Assembly: GCF_042659465.1 (NCBI RefSeq)
Contig: NZ_JBHSSW010000012.1
Coordinates: 124,001-188,000, forward strand
DNA: 64,000 nt
Direction: 5' to 3'
DNA from: Ponticaulis profundi
Lineage (GTDB): Bacteria > Pseudomonadota > Alphaproteobacteria > Caulobacterales > Hyphomonadaceae
A model generated the notes under the pieces. That model saw nothing but the letters and a program-made list of their open reading frames with translations. It searched no databases and had not been told where the DNA came from. The translations under genes and the position numbers were made by a program. Positions 18,994-27,441 of this stretch are shown one piece after another (the first letter of the stretch is position 1; every line of letters begins with the position of its first letter).

Positions 18994-19449
18994 TCAGTTC
19001 TGTTTTGGCGTCCAGTCGGTGCGGATAGGCTCAGAGCAGCCTCCGGTCGGCATAGGCATGGGATCCAGCAGCATGACCCACCCAATTGCCTTCTCAGACA
19101 TCTTAATGCCTCTGATCGTCTCGATCGGAATGGATACGGGAGTTCTTTCCCCTGAGCAGATCTGGAGACCTGTCGGTGTTTGCGTCATCTGATATGGACA
19201 GCTCCGCTGTTCAAACCCGTTGAGCATGCCGTTGGAGAGACTGGGATTGATGATGATATTCCGGGCAAACTTACCGCGGCAAACCGAGATTGCGCCTTCG
19301 GCTTCATTATAAGGAAAATCCTTTTGAGCTGGCGAAAGCGCAATGGCAATATTCTCTTCCGTCAAGGGGACCGGAAAGGTGCGCACAATTGAAGTTGGAA
19401 CGCACCCGGCCACCATTACGGCAAAAGCGAATAGTGCCGTCGGTTTCAC
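18994..19449 (-). CDS. Small lipoprotein of unknown function coupled to trpB
   Basis: A 151-residue protein with a signal sequence ending in VAGC (Cys16). Four further Cys residues lie in the mature part (VCRGKF, RSCPYQ, QICSGE, GGCSEP), probably two disulfides. The GTG start overlaps the trpB stop (GTGA), so its translation is coupled to trpB although no metabolic link is evident. The family was not recognised. Confidence 0.7.
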   Translation of the reverse strand: MKPTALFAFAVMVAGCVPTSIVRTFPVPLTEENIAIALSPAQKDFPYNEAEGAISVCRGKFARNIIINPSLSNGMLNGFEQRSCPYQMTQTPTGLQICSGERTPVSIPIETIRGIKMSEKAIGWVMLLDPMPMPTGGCSEPIRTDWTPKQN

Positions 19450-20660
19450 CCCATCTCGATCCCGAGATGCTCTGCGACAGAGAAGATGTCCTTATCGCCG
19501 CGACCGCAAAGGTTCATGATGATGATCTTGTCCTTGCCCATCTCCTGAGCGACCTCACCAACACGTGCGAGCGCGTGGGAAGGCTCAAGCGCCGGGATGA
19601 TCCCTTCGAGCTTGGTGCAGAGCTGGAACGCCTCAAGCGCTTCCTTGTCTGTGCAGGACAGATATTCCGCCCGGCCTGAGTCGCGCAGGAAGGCATGTTC
19701 CGGACCAATGCCCGGATAGTCGAGACCGGCGGAGATGGAATGCGCATCCGTGATCTGGCCATCTTCATCCTGAAGCAGATAGGTGCGGTTGCCATGCAGA
19801 ATGCCCGGCTGGCCGCCATTGAGCGCCGCCGCGTGCTGGCCGGTTTCAATGCCGTGTCCGGATGCTTCCACACCGATCAGGCGAACGCTCTCATCTTCCA
19901 CGAAAGGATGGAACAGGCCGATGGCGTTGGAGCCACCACCAATACACGCCATGACCGCATCTGGCAGACGGCCTTCACGTTCCAGCATCTGCGCTTTGGC
20001 TTCGCGGCCAATGATGGATTGGAAGTCGCGCACGAGTTCCGGATAAGGGTGTGGGCCGGCTGCTGTGCCGATGATGTAGAAGGTGTTGTCGACATTCGTG
20101 ACCCAGTCACGCAGCGCTTCATTCATCGCATCTTTCAGCGTGCCTGTGCCACTTTCCACCGGCACGATTTCTGCGCCGAGCAGTTTCATGCGGAAGACGT
20201 TCGGCTTCTGGCGCTCGACATCGGTCTTACCCATGAAGACGACGCATGGCAGGCCGAAGCGCGCGCAGACGGTCGCCGTTGCAACGCCGTGCTGGCCTGC
20301 GCCGGTTTCCGCGATGATACGCGTCTTGCCCATGCGCTTGGCGAGCAGGATCTGCCCGAGGCAGTTATTGATCTTGTGAGACCCGGTATGGTTCAGCTCA
20401 TCGCGTTTGAAATAGATCTTCGCACCGCCGAAATGTTCGGTCATGCGCTCCGCGTAATAGAGCGGGGACGGGCGGCCCACATAGTGTGCCCACAAATCTT
20501 CCATCTGCGCCTGAAATGCCGGGTCCTTTTTGGCGGCCCGGTATTCTTTTTCGAGATCCAGCACGAGCGGCATCAGCGTTTCGGCGACATAGCGTCCGCC
20601 AAACTCGCCGAACCGTCCATCCGCATCTGGCCATTTGTCCCAGGTGTTACGAAGATCCAT
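19446..20660 (-). CDS. trpB: Tryptophan synthase beta subunit
   Basis: A 404-residue PLP enzyme that condenses indole with serine. The PLP lysine is Lys96 in NHTGSHKINN, the phosphate-binding loop is GGGSNAIG, and the family N-terminus GRFGEFGGRYVAETLMP is intact. The ATG at 20660 has AAGGA 9 bases upstream; a TTG three codons earlier is possible. It lies between trpF and trpA but not adjacent to either, which is unusual for the trpFBA group. Confidence 0.96.
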   Translation of the reverse strand: MDLRNTWDKWPDADGRFGEFGGRYVAETLMPLVLDLEKEYRAAKKDPAFQAQMEDLWAHYVGRPSPLYYAERMTEHFGGAKIYFKRDELNHTGSHKINNCLGQILLAKRMGKTRIIAETGAGQHGVATATVCARFGLPCVVFMGKTDVERQKPNVFRMKLLGAEIVPVESGTGTLKDAMNEALRDWVTNVDNTFYIIGTAAGPHPYPELVRDFQSIIGREAKAQMLEREGRLPDAVMACIGGGSNAIGLFHPFVEDESVRLIGVEASGHGIETGQHAAALNGGQPGILHGNRTYLLQDEDGQITDAHSISAGLDYPGIGPEHAFLRDSGRAEYLSCTDKEALEAFQLCTKLEGIIPALEPSHALARVGEVAQEMGKDKIIIMNLCGRGDKDIFSVAEHLGIEMG

Positions 20661-20805
20661 TGCGAGCAATCCTTGTTACTTTCCCGCTCTTAGTCCTCCC
20701 AGAGCGGGCTTCGGTCAAGGCATACGTCGCACAGGCGGGCAGAGTTTTGCAATAATGCGGGCCCGGACAGCTTCCAGGCACCGCAGAACAGCCCGTCAGA
20801 TGGTC

Positions 20806-21606
20806 TTAATAGCCCTTCTGGTCGATATAGTCGGCAATACGCTGACGGCGTGTTTCCGGATCCGGGTGCGTCGATAGGAAAGCCGAAACCCGGCTGGAGG
20901 AATTATTCGCCATCAATTGCCAGAGGCGAACAGCGGCGCGCGCGTCAAAGCCTGCCTCGTGCATGTAATCAACACCGGCAAGGTCAGCTTCCAGCTCGGC
21001 ATTGCGGCTATAGGGCAGAACCACGCCAAGATTGGTTGCAACACTGCCCAGAGCGCCGATCTGGTCTGCGCTGATGGCGCCATCGGAGCCGCCTGCAATC
21101 ACCGCGCCGCCAACCTGAGCTGCCGCTGAGCCGAGTGCGGCGCGGGATGCACGTTGATTGGCGTGGCGATAAATGGCGTGGGCCACTTCGTGTCCCAGAA
21201 CGGCCGCCAGCTGATCGTCATTTTCGACAAGATCAAGCAGGCCCGTGTACACACCCACCCGGTTGCCCGGCATGACAAAAGCGTTCACCTGATCGGAATC
21301 AAACACACGCACATCCCAGGTCTCACCCGATTTCGGGGTGGCGGCGGCGATCCGGCGCCAGACGCGCTGGACGCGGTTATATTCTGCGCCTGAATTCAGG
21401 GTCGGTGTCGTGTTGATGAGCTCCTGCCAGGCCTGCGCGGAGGCGTCAGCCAGCTGTGCATCGTCATAAACGGCAAGCTGCTGTTCGCCGGTATAAGGAT
21501 TGGTCGAGCAGGCCGTTGCCAGCATCAGACTGCTGATCACAATGGAAAAGCCTGCCATGCGATGCGTGTTGCGGTGGCTCTGCGGTTTCGGATTGGTGCG
21601 CGTCAT
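20806..21606 (-). CDS. M48-family metallopeptidase lipoprotein
   Basis: A 266-residue zinc peptidase. The signal ends in ATAC, giving lipidated Cys33. The zinc motif HEVAH is at residues 139-143, with the third ligand in NAELEADLAGVDYM. The C-terminal segment with STHPDPETRRQRI is typical of periplasmic M48 proteins related to LoiP/BepA-type quality control of outer membrane proteins. The ATG at 21606 has an AGGGAA ribosome site. It is divergent from the flavin reductase gene. Confidence 0.88.
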   Translation of the reverse strand: MTRTNPKPQSHRNTHRMAGFSIVISSLMLATACSTNPYTGEQQLAVYDDAQLADASAQAWQELINTTPTLNSGAEYNRVQRVWRRIAAATPKSGETWDVRVFDSDQVNAFVMPGNRVGVYTGLLDLVENDDQLAAVLGHEVAHAIYRHANQRASRAALGSAAAQVGGAVIAGGSDGAISADQIGALGSVATNLGVVLPYSRNAELEADLAGVDYMHEAGFDARAAVRLWQLMANNSSSRVSAFLSTHPDPETRRQRIADYIDQKGY

Positions 21607-21711
21607 CACGTCGTTTTCCCTGTCTGGATCGCTTCGCAAGCCTGCGTGCAGCGATCTGTTTACACTCCCGTCTAAGAAAGCCTGATGGCTTTTGTTTGTT
21701 CCCATTTGATC

Positions 21712-21736
21712 GGAACAGAGCCCGGCGCGTGACGTT
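21712..21736 (+). promoter_or_regulatory. EcfG-type general stress promoter
   Basis: GGAAC, 16 bases, then CGTT, 37 bases before the start of the flavin reductase gene. This matches the alphaproteobacterial EcfG/SigT consensus exactly. Confidence 0.75.
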
Positions 21737-21773
21737 GTTTTTGGCAGTAAACAAGAACAAGAAGGAGCGCGAC

Positions 21774-22448
21774 ATGCCTCACACAGTGACGCTGAAAAAG
21801 ATCGAACCCGTAACCCACGACACCCATCACCTCGTTTTCAATCGCCCGGATGGCTATCAGTTCGAGCCGGGACAGGCGACAGACTTCTCGCTCGACAAGG
21901 ATGGCTGGCGCGATGAGAAGCGCCCGTTCACATTCGTGAATCTACCGAATTCGGACACGTTGGAATTCGTGATCAAATCCTATCCGGATCATGATGGGGT
22001 GACGGAGCAGATTGGCCAGATGGAGCCTGGCGACAAGGCGCTGATCGAAGATGCCTGGGGCGCGATCCATGACGAAGGCAAAGGCACATTCATTGCGGGC
22101 GGCGCGGGCGTGACGCCTTTCATCGCAATTCTGCGTCACCGCCTTGAAAAACAGGGCACGCTGGATGGCTGTAAGCTCATTTTCTCAAACGAAACCGAGG
22201 CTGACATCATTCTGCGCAATGAATTCCAGTCAATGAACGGGCTTGAGATCGTCTTCACAGTCACGGAACAGAGTGATTCCTCTGTCGAAACGCACCGCAT
22301 CGACAAGACATTTCTCAAGTCTCACATCACGCCATCGGAAGGCATGTATTATGTCTGCGGTCCGGAGCCGATGATTGACGATGTGGTTGAAGCGCTCAAA
22401 GCGCTTGGCGTCGATGATGATCGTATCGTGACAGAAGATCTTGATTGA
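21774..22448 (+). CDS. Ferredoxin-NADP reductase-like FAD oxidoreductase
   Basis: A 224-residue protein of the FNR-like flavodoxin reductase family. The FAD-binding motif is KRPFTFVNL near residues 48-56, the NAD(P)-binding segment GTFIAGGAGVTPFIAIL near 102-118, and YYVCGPEPMIDDV near 191-203. No 2Fe-2S domain is fused, so it acts with a separate partner. The ATG has AAGGAG upstream. An EcfG-type promoter precedes it, which suggests a role under general stress. Its stop codon abuts that of the next, convergent gene. Confidence 0.87.
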   Translation: MPHTVTLKKIEPVTHDTHHLVFNRPDGYQFEPGQATDFSLDKDGWRDEKRPFTFVNLPNSDTLEFVIKSYPDHDGVTEQIGQMEPGDKALIEDAWGAIHDEGKGTFIAGGAGVTPFIAILRHRLEKQGTLDGCKLIFSNETEADIILRNEFQSMNGLEIVFTVTEQSDSSVETHRIDKTFLKSHITPSEGMYYVCGPEPMIDDVVEALKALGVDDDRIVTEDLD

Positions 22449-23156
22449 TCAGGCGAGCGCCGCGACACGCTCATAGGCTGAAGCGGCAAGCTGAACTTGC
22501 TGCTGAAGGCCGGGATCAGCGCTTTGTGAGCGTGGCTCGCCGCCTTGTTCGGCAACGTCTTCCTCGGCCTGTTGCGCAGACAATTCTGCCTGCGCTTCGC
22601 GCAGTGCGGCAGCTGCCTGCTGGGCCACTTTCCGGTCCTGATCAGACGGCTCGGACGGAGCAAGCGCTGCGTCCTGTACCTGTTCCAGCTTTTCAATGGT
22701 TGCCTGCGGGTCGCCCTTGATCGGTGAGGTATCGATAGAGACCTCACCGCCGACGGCATATCGCTTGCCGTCCGGACCAACCTGATATTCATAGGATGGC
22801 GAACCAGCAAAGCTTCCACCCGTGGCGGCATGCGCGGCTTCATGTGCGCGCACTTCTGTGTCGCGAGCCTTCAGGTCCTTGACCTGCGCCTGTTCTTCCT
22901 CGCTCAGCTCGTCAGAATTCTGATCCTGATCGCTTTGCGTGTTGCCAGATGATGTTGTGCCAGCATTCAATCCGCCCGTATTCAGGCCAGCGGCATCATT
23001 TGCGCTGAGCTTCAGGGCAGCCTGAGAAATCTCCACACGGTCAACCGGCTCCGCTCTGATACTGGGCGGGGCTGATGCTTCGCGAAACGGCCTTTCAGGA
23101 ATATTGACCGGAAAAGCCGATAAGACGCGACCATAACTGACGTCGCTGATCTCCAT
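22449..23156 (-). CDS. Putative metalloprotease of the SprA-related / CJM1_0395 family
   Basis: A 235-residue protein. The first 95 residues are low complexity and acidic (Asn/Gly/Ser/Gln/Asp/Glu). The conserved core EVRAHEAAHAATGG holds an HExxH zinc motif (105-109), followed by SPSYEYQVGPDGKRYAVGGE and EVSIDTSPIKGDP, all family hallmarks. A helical Ala/Gln/Glu-rich tail follows. No signal peptide is visible. Peptidase activity is inferred from the motif. Confidence 0.8.
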   Translation of the reverse strand: MEISDVSYGRVLSAFPVNIPERPFREASAPPSIRAEPVDRVEISQAALKLSANDAAGLNTGGLNAGTTSSGNTQSDQDQNSDELSEEEQAQVKDLKARDTEVRAHEAAHAATGGSFAGSPSYEYQVGPDGKRYAVGGEVSIDTSPIKGDPQATIEKLEQVQDAALAPSEPSDQDRKVAQQAAAALREAQAELSAQQAEEDVAEQGGEPRSQSADPGLQQQVQLAASAYERVAALA

Positions 23157-23366
23157 GGCGATCCTGCTTCTGCTTATGCCTTAACGTCTTCAGGATATCG
23201 CAGTCAGGTTCATCACTTCTCTACAGGTTTACAGAAATTAACCTGTTTAGGTTGGGGCGCCAGTAACCATAAATGAGGCGGGGGCGGATGGGTTGCTCAA
23301 CCAAAGCGGGGGTAGATTGCTTCTGTTTCCAAGCGACGTCTTTGTGGATCGTCTTGAGAATGCCGC

Positions 23367-24026
23367 TCAACTTTGCGCGTTAGACACAAAAGTGGAGATC
23401 AAGTCCGCATCTTTCACGCCCTTCTCTTTTTCGACACCGGACGAGACGTCCACAGCCTGCGCGCCCGAAATGCGAACAGCCTCGGCCACATTCTCAGGCG
23501 TCAGCCCACCCGCCAGGAGCCAGGGGCGATCTGATTTGAAATCAGCAAGCAAGGTCCAGTCAAAGCTGTGTCCCCAGCCACCCGGACGATCGGCATCTTT
23601 CGGTGGTTTTGCATCAAACAGAAACCGGTCTGCTGCCGGAAAATCGGATGTCTGTTTCAGGTCATCCTGTGTCGAGATCGGCAGCGCCTTCCAGATTTCG
23701 CCTGTGGGCCGCTTCGCGCGAATGGCGCGGATCGTATCGTTTGTTTCCTGGCCGTGCAGTTGAATGTGATCGACGCCGATTTGGTCCGCAATCTTCACAG
23801 CGTCTTCTGCTGTCGGATTGACCAGCAGAACGACCGTTTCCACATGCGGGGACTGGCTTTTCGCATGGGCGATCAACTGCTCGGCCTCCTCAAGGCTCAC
23901 ATGACGCGGGCTCTTTTCGAAATGAACAAAGCCCATCCATCGCGCGCCAGCTTCAATCACATGTGAGACATCGTCTTCAGTGCGAAGACCACAGATTTTG
24001 ATATGGGGCAGGGCAGGCTTCTTCAT
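23367..24026 (-). CDS. trpF: Phosphoribosylanthranilate isomerase
   Basis: A 219-residue TIM-barrel isomerase of tryptophan synthesis. The catalytic Cys is in IKICGLRTEDD (about residue 12) and the catalytic Asp in DHIQLHGQET; the phosphate-binding GGLTPENVAEAV and the closing AVDVSSGVE are present. The start at MKKPALPHIKICGL fits the family, although its ribosome site is weak. It lies about 2.7 kb upstream of trpB, with three unrelated genes between. Confidence 0.95.
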   Translation of the reverse strand: MKKPALPHIKICGLRTEDDVSHVIEAGARWMGFVHFEKSPRHVSLEEAEQLIAHAKSQSPHVETVVLLVNPTAEDAVKIADQIGVDHIQLHGQETNDTIRAIRAKRPTGEIWKALPISTQDDLKQTSDFPAADRFLFDAKPPKDADRPGGWGHSFDWTLLADFKSDRPWLLAGGLTPENVAEAVRISGAQAVDVSSGVEKEKGVKDADLISTFVSNAQS

Positions 24027-24065
24027 TCTGAAGGGTGTAGATTTGCGCGGTCTATTCTCCAAGTG

Positions 24066-24092
24066 AAAACTGCTCCACGAGGGGAGCAGTTT
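24066..24092 (-). terminator. Rho-independent terminator
   Basis: AAACTGCTCC and GGAGCAGTTT with a 6-base loop lie 26 bases past the 24118-24711 gene and end in TTTT on the minus strand. It isolates that gene from trpF. Confidence 0.75.
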
Positions 24093-24117
24093 GGTGGGGC
24101 CGATGTCCGCCTCGTCG

Positions 24118-24711
24118 TCAGTTCGCGATGTCGAACCCCTGAAAAGTGAACGTGCCTGTGCCAAAGGCTGCGACCCCGACCGCGCCTTTGCCGGTGACGT
24201 CGTTTTCAATTGTTGCGACTTCGTTCCCATTCACCGCAATGGCAATTTCAGAACCGCGCTCGCTGACGGTCAGCGTGTTAAAGCCCGTTGTGATGGCATC
24301 GCTGGATGTGGTGGTCATCATGTTGAGACCGGTCTGATCACGTCGGTAGAAGACGAGCTCATCATTCTCGATGACGAGCAGAAAGTAGAATTTGGTTTGC
24401 GGATCAAAGCCGTAAAACAGGCCTGCGCCACCGGAAGCGTCTGCGGAAACGTCAATGCGGGTCGAAACCATCCGCATGCCTTCTGTGCCCGGAACCGGGT
24501 TCAGGTAAAAATAGACAAGATCGCCGGGGTCTGACGTGTTTTCCAGCGTCCAGCTATTCGGCGTGGTGGTCGCCGTCCAGGCGCCATTGGTTTCGTTCGA
24601 CGGCAACAGGCTGGACAGCGGGCCCATAATGGGCGCTTCGGCCAGCGCGACGGGTAATGTCATCGCGCCGAGCGCGGTCAGCGCAATCAGCGCACGTGTG
24701 ATGGATCTCAT
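24118..24711 (-). CDS. Secreted beta-rich protein of unknown function
   Basis: A 197-residue protein with a signal peptide cleaved near PVALAEA. The mature part (FYLNPVPG, FYGFDPQTKFYFLLVIEN, VNGNEVATIEN) looks like a concanavalin-like beta-sandwich as found in laminin-G or 3-keto-disaccharide hydrolase domains. No catalytic residues could be assigned. It ends in a clear terminator and appears monocistronic. Confidence 0.65.
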   Translation of the reverse strand: MRSITRALIALTALGAMTLPVALAEAPIMGPLSSLLPSNETNGAWTATTTPNSWTLENTSDPGDLVYFYLNPVPGTEGMRMVSTRIDVSADASGGAGLFYGFDPQTKFYFLLVIENDELVFYRRDQTGLNMMTTTSSDAITTGFNTLTVSERGSEIAIAVNGNEVATIENDVTGKGAVGVAAFGTGTFTFQGFDIAN

Positions 24712-24875
24712 AAGTCAGTCCCTTCCTCTCAGCGTTGCCGCACATATGGGCGAGCATCCAATTGAGAAGGCGGGATCGGTCAGTGAATCGGGTCAGGAGG
24801 TTTCCGGCAAAAGAAGAGGGCCGTTCCGGCAGATCCCGCAACGGCCCATCCATGATCTTTGAGCGTCGGCGCTGA

Positions 24876-26231
24876 CTAGACCGCTTTGGCGTGACGTTTT
24901 TCCGGCATGGCCTGTGTCGAATAGGCATCGAAACACTGGGCCACATTGCGCAGGAGGATGCGGGCATCATCGAACACGGTAACTTTGGAGCCTTCCACAT
25001 GACAGAGGCCCAGCGCCTGCAATTCGCGCAGACGTTCAAAGGCGCCCGCGAAATGGCTGACCGGCTCGTCAAACGCCATGCAGACTTTCGCCACATCAAC
25101 CGAGAGATCACACATCAGGCGCTCGATCACCGCGCCGTGCAGCCGGTCATCGCGGGTGCGTGGGACGCCGCGATTGAGCGCCAGCTTGCCGGCTTTGATG
25201 GCTTCGCTATAGGCGCGAATGTCTTTGGCGTTTTGCGCAAACCCGCCCGGAAATTCTGAAATGCCGGATGGGCCCAATGCGATCAGCGTGCGGCAGGTAT
25301 CCGTGGTGTAGCCCTGAAAGTTGCGGTGCAGCTGGCCTTTGCTCAGCGCGAGAGACAGCTCATCATCCTCTTTGGCGAAATGGTCGAGGCCGATCTGTGT
25401 ATAGCCACAGGCGACCAGCGTTTCGCCGAGCGCATGATATTGCGCGAAGCGGGCTTCTGAACCTGGCAGATGACGCTCGTCGATCGCGCGCTGATGCTTG
25501 GCAAACCATGGCACATGCGCATAGCCGAAGGCGGAGATCCGGTCTGGATTCAGGCTGGCCGCAAGCTCGGCACTCTTGGCAACGCTCTCTGTGGTCTGAT
25601 GCGGCAGGCCGTAAAGCAGGTCGAAATTGATCGCGTTGATCTCTGCCTTGCGAAGCGCCTCGACAGCGCCTTCGACCAGAAGGAAAGGCTGAACGCGATT
25701 GATCGCTTCCTGAACCGTGCGGTTAAAATCCTGAACGCCGAGGCTTGCGCGGGTCACGCCGCCAGCTGCCAGGGCATGGATCATGTCCGGACCCAGCGTC
25801 CGCGGATCGAGTTCGACCGAAATCTCGGCATGGTCCTGAATGCAGAAAGCCTCCCGCAGTGCGTCCAGCACGCGGAGCATGTCATCTGCGTTCAGGGCGT
25901 TCGGTGTGCCGCCGCCAAAGTGCAAATGCACGCCGCCGCCATGTTCAGGCAGTTTCGCTTTCCAGAGCTTGATCTCTTCCAGCAGCATGTCGACGAAACG
26001 ACCAATGCGCGTATAGCCATTCGGCACGGTCGTATGACAGCCGCAATACCAGCAGAGCTGTTCACAGAATGGGACGTGAACATAGACCGAGATGGGCTCA
26101 TTCGGACCGATGCTCGATATCCACTGCTCGGTCAGCGTGTCAGGAATATCGTCCTGAAACTGTGCCGCTGTCGGATAGCTGGTGTATCGCGGGACGGGTT
26201 TCGTCGCGAGTGTCATCCATTCCTTGCGCAT
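24876..26231 (-). CDS. hemN: Oxygen-independent coproporphyrinogen III oxidase
   Basis: A 451-residue radical-SAM enzyme that decarboxylates coproporphyrinogen III to protoporphyrinogen IX without oxygen. The 4Fe-4S ligands are Cys56, Cys60 and Cys63 in HVPFCEQLCWYCGCHT. The N-terminal PVPRYTSYPTA and LHFGGGTPN are true-HemN features, in contrast to HemW. The ATG at 26231 follows GGAGG by 5 bases; an ATG 17 codons upstream has no comparable ribosome site. No clear FNR/FixK box was found upstream. Confidence 0.95.
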   Translation of the reverse strand: MRKEWMTLATKPVPRYTSYPTAAQFQDDIPDTLTEQWISSIGPNEPISVYVHVPFCEQLCWYCGCHTTVPNGYTRIGRFVDMLLEEIKLWKAKLPEHGGGVHLHFGGGTPNALNADDMLRVLDALREAFCIQDHAEISVELDPRTLGPDMIHALAAGGVTRASLGVQDFNRTVQEAINRVQPFLLVEGAVEALRKAEINAINFDLLYGLPHQTTESVAKSAELAASLNPDRISAFGYAHVPWFAKHQRAIDERHLPGSEARFAQYHALGETLVACGYTQIGLDHFAKEDDELSLALSKGQLHRNFQGYTTDTCRTLIALGPSGISEFPGGFAQNAKDIRAYSEAIKAGKLALNRGVPRTRDDRLHGAVIERLMCDLSVDVAKVCMAFDEPVSHFAGAFERLRELQALGLCHVEGSKVTVFDDARILLRNVAQCFDAYSTQAMPEKRHAKAV

Positions 26232-26415
26232 GCGTGCCTCCATAACTTGAAAAGCCTCATATCGCGCAAAAACCACATTCAATATGTGGCCACTTGGCGC
26301 ATGAAGCAGGCTGTCGCACCTAAAATTCGGCTAAGAGCACGTGCCGCATGGACAGATGGAGCAAATTTTGGTCTATCACGCGCCTAAGAGTTTTTGACAT
26401 TCTGGAGCGCGCATC

Positions 26416-27387
26416 ATGTCAGGTGAATTGGTCACGGTATTCGGTGGATCAGGCTTTCTGGGGCGCTATGTCGTTCGTGAGCTTTGCCGGGCTGGCTATC
26501 GTGTCCGCGTTGCGGTTCGCTTTCCGCACCTCGCCGGTGACATGCGTGTTGGTGGCGCGGTTGGTCAGGTTCAGATCGTTCAGGCCAATGTCCGCAACCG
26601 TCCAAGCGTTGAGCGCGCGCTCGAAGATGCCTGGGGCGTTGTGAACCTGGTCGGCATTCTCGTTGAAAAAGGCCAGCAATCTTTCGAAGGCACACAGGCG
26701 CTGGGTGCGAAGAATGTGGCTGAGCTCGCAGCCGCCGCCGGCGTTCAGAAATTTGTTCAGATGTCAGCCATTGGCGCAGACGATGACAGCGATGCGCGCT
26801 ACGCCAAAACCAAGGCACAGGCTGAAGACGCCGTTCGCAAATACATGCCGAATGCGGTTGTGCTTCGCCCGAGCATTCTGTTCGGAACAGAAGACGAGTT
26901 CTTCAACCGTTTCGCTGAAATGTCCCGCTTCACGCCGTTCATGCCAGACATTGGTGGCGGCAAAACCAAATTCCAGCCTGTTTATGTCGGCGATGTTGCC
27001 AAAGCCGTGACCGCGTCTCTGGAGAATGATGCCGCTGCCGGTGAAACCTTCGAGCTTGGCGGCCCTGAAGTCCTCACATACCGCGAAGTGCTCGATTACA
27101 TTCTGAAAGAGATTGATCGTCCGCGCTGGTTCCTGCCGCTGCCATTCTTCATCGCGCAGCCGCTGGGTTATGTGATGGGTGGTCTGTTCAAGCTCTGGCC
27201 ATTCCACGAGCCGCCGCTGACAGGCGATCAGGTTCGCATGCTGCGCTCAGACAATGTGGTCAGCCCGGATGCAAAAGGGTTTGAAGCGCTTGGTGTCTCG
27301 GATCTTGAAACCATCGAAGCCATCGTGCCGACCTATCTCTGGCGTTATCGCCCACAAGGCCAGTTCCACGAGCCAAAGGGCGCGTAA
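26416..27387 (+). CDS. Complex I NDUFA9-like NAD(P)-binding SDR protein
   Basis: A 323-residue atypical short-chain dehydrogenase. The nucleotide-binding motif is VTVFGGSGFLGRYVV (residues 6-20), followed by a VNLVGIL strand and YAKTKAQAEDAV in place of the classical YxxxK. It matches the NDUFA9 accessory-subunit family, common in alphaproteobacteria beside respiratory functions. A loose link to complex I is known for the mitochondrial protein; the bacterial role is inferred. It ends in a strong terminator. Confidence 0.87.
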   Translation: MSGELVTVFGGSGFLGRYVVRELCRAGYRVRVAVRFPHLAGDMRVGGAVGQVQIVQANVRNRPSVERALEDAWGVVNLVGILVEKGQQSFEGTQALGAKNVAELAAAAGVQKFVQMSAIGADDDSDARYAKTKAQAEDAVRKYMPNAVVLRPSILFGTEDEFFNRFAEMSRFTPFMPDIGGGKTKFQPVYVGDVAKAVTASLENDAAAGETFELGGPEVLTYREVLDYILKEIDRPRWFLPLPFFIAQPLGYVMGGLFKLWPFHEPPLTGDQVRMLRSDNVVSPDAKGFEALGVSDLETIEAIVPTYLWRYRPQGQFHEPKGA

Positions 27388-27411
27388 GGCGTTCAGGCAT
27401 TCCTTGAATTG

Positions 27412-27437
27412 AAAAGCGCGCCAACTGGCGCGCTTTT
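27412..27437. terminator. Bidirectional Rho-independent terminator
   Basis: AAAAGCGCGCC and GGCGCGCTTTT with the loop AACT, followed by a T run on the plus strand and TTTTC on the minus strand. It serves both convergent genes (26416-27387 and 27442-28326). Confidence 0.9.
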
Positions 27438-27441
27438 TTGT

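Noticed and set aside
25470..26387. Plus-strand open frame of 305 codons opposite hemN
   Set aside because: It is the complement of a clearly identified hemN; no motif or ribosome site.
26232..26415. FNR/FixK box upstream of hemN
   Set aside because: No TTGAT-N4-ATCAA-like palindrome was found in the divergent region, although one would be expected.
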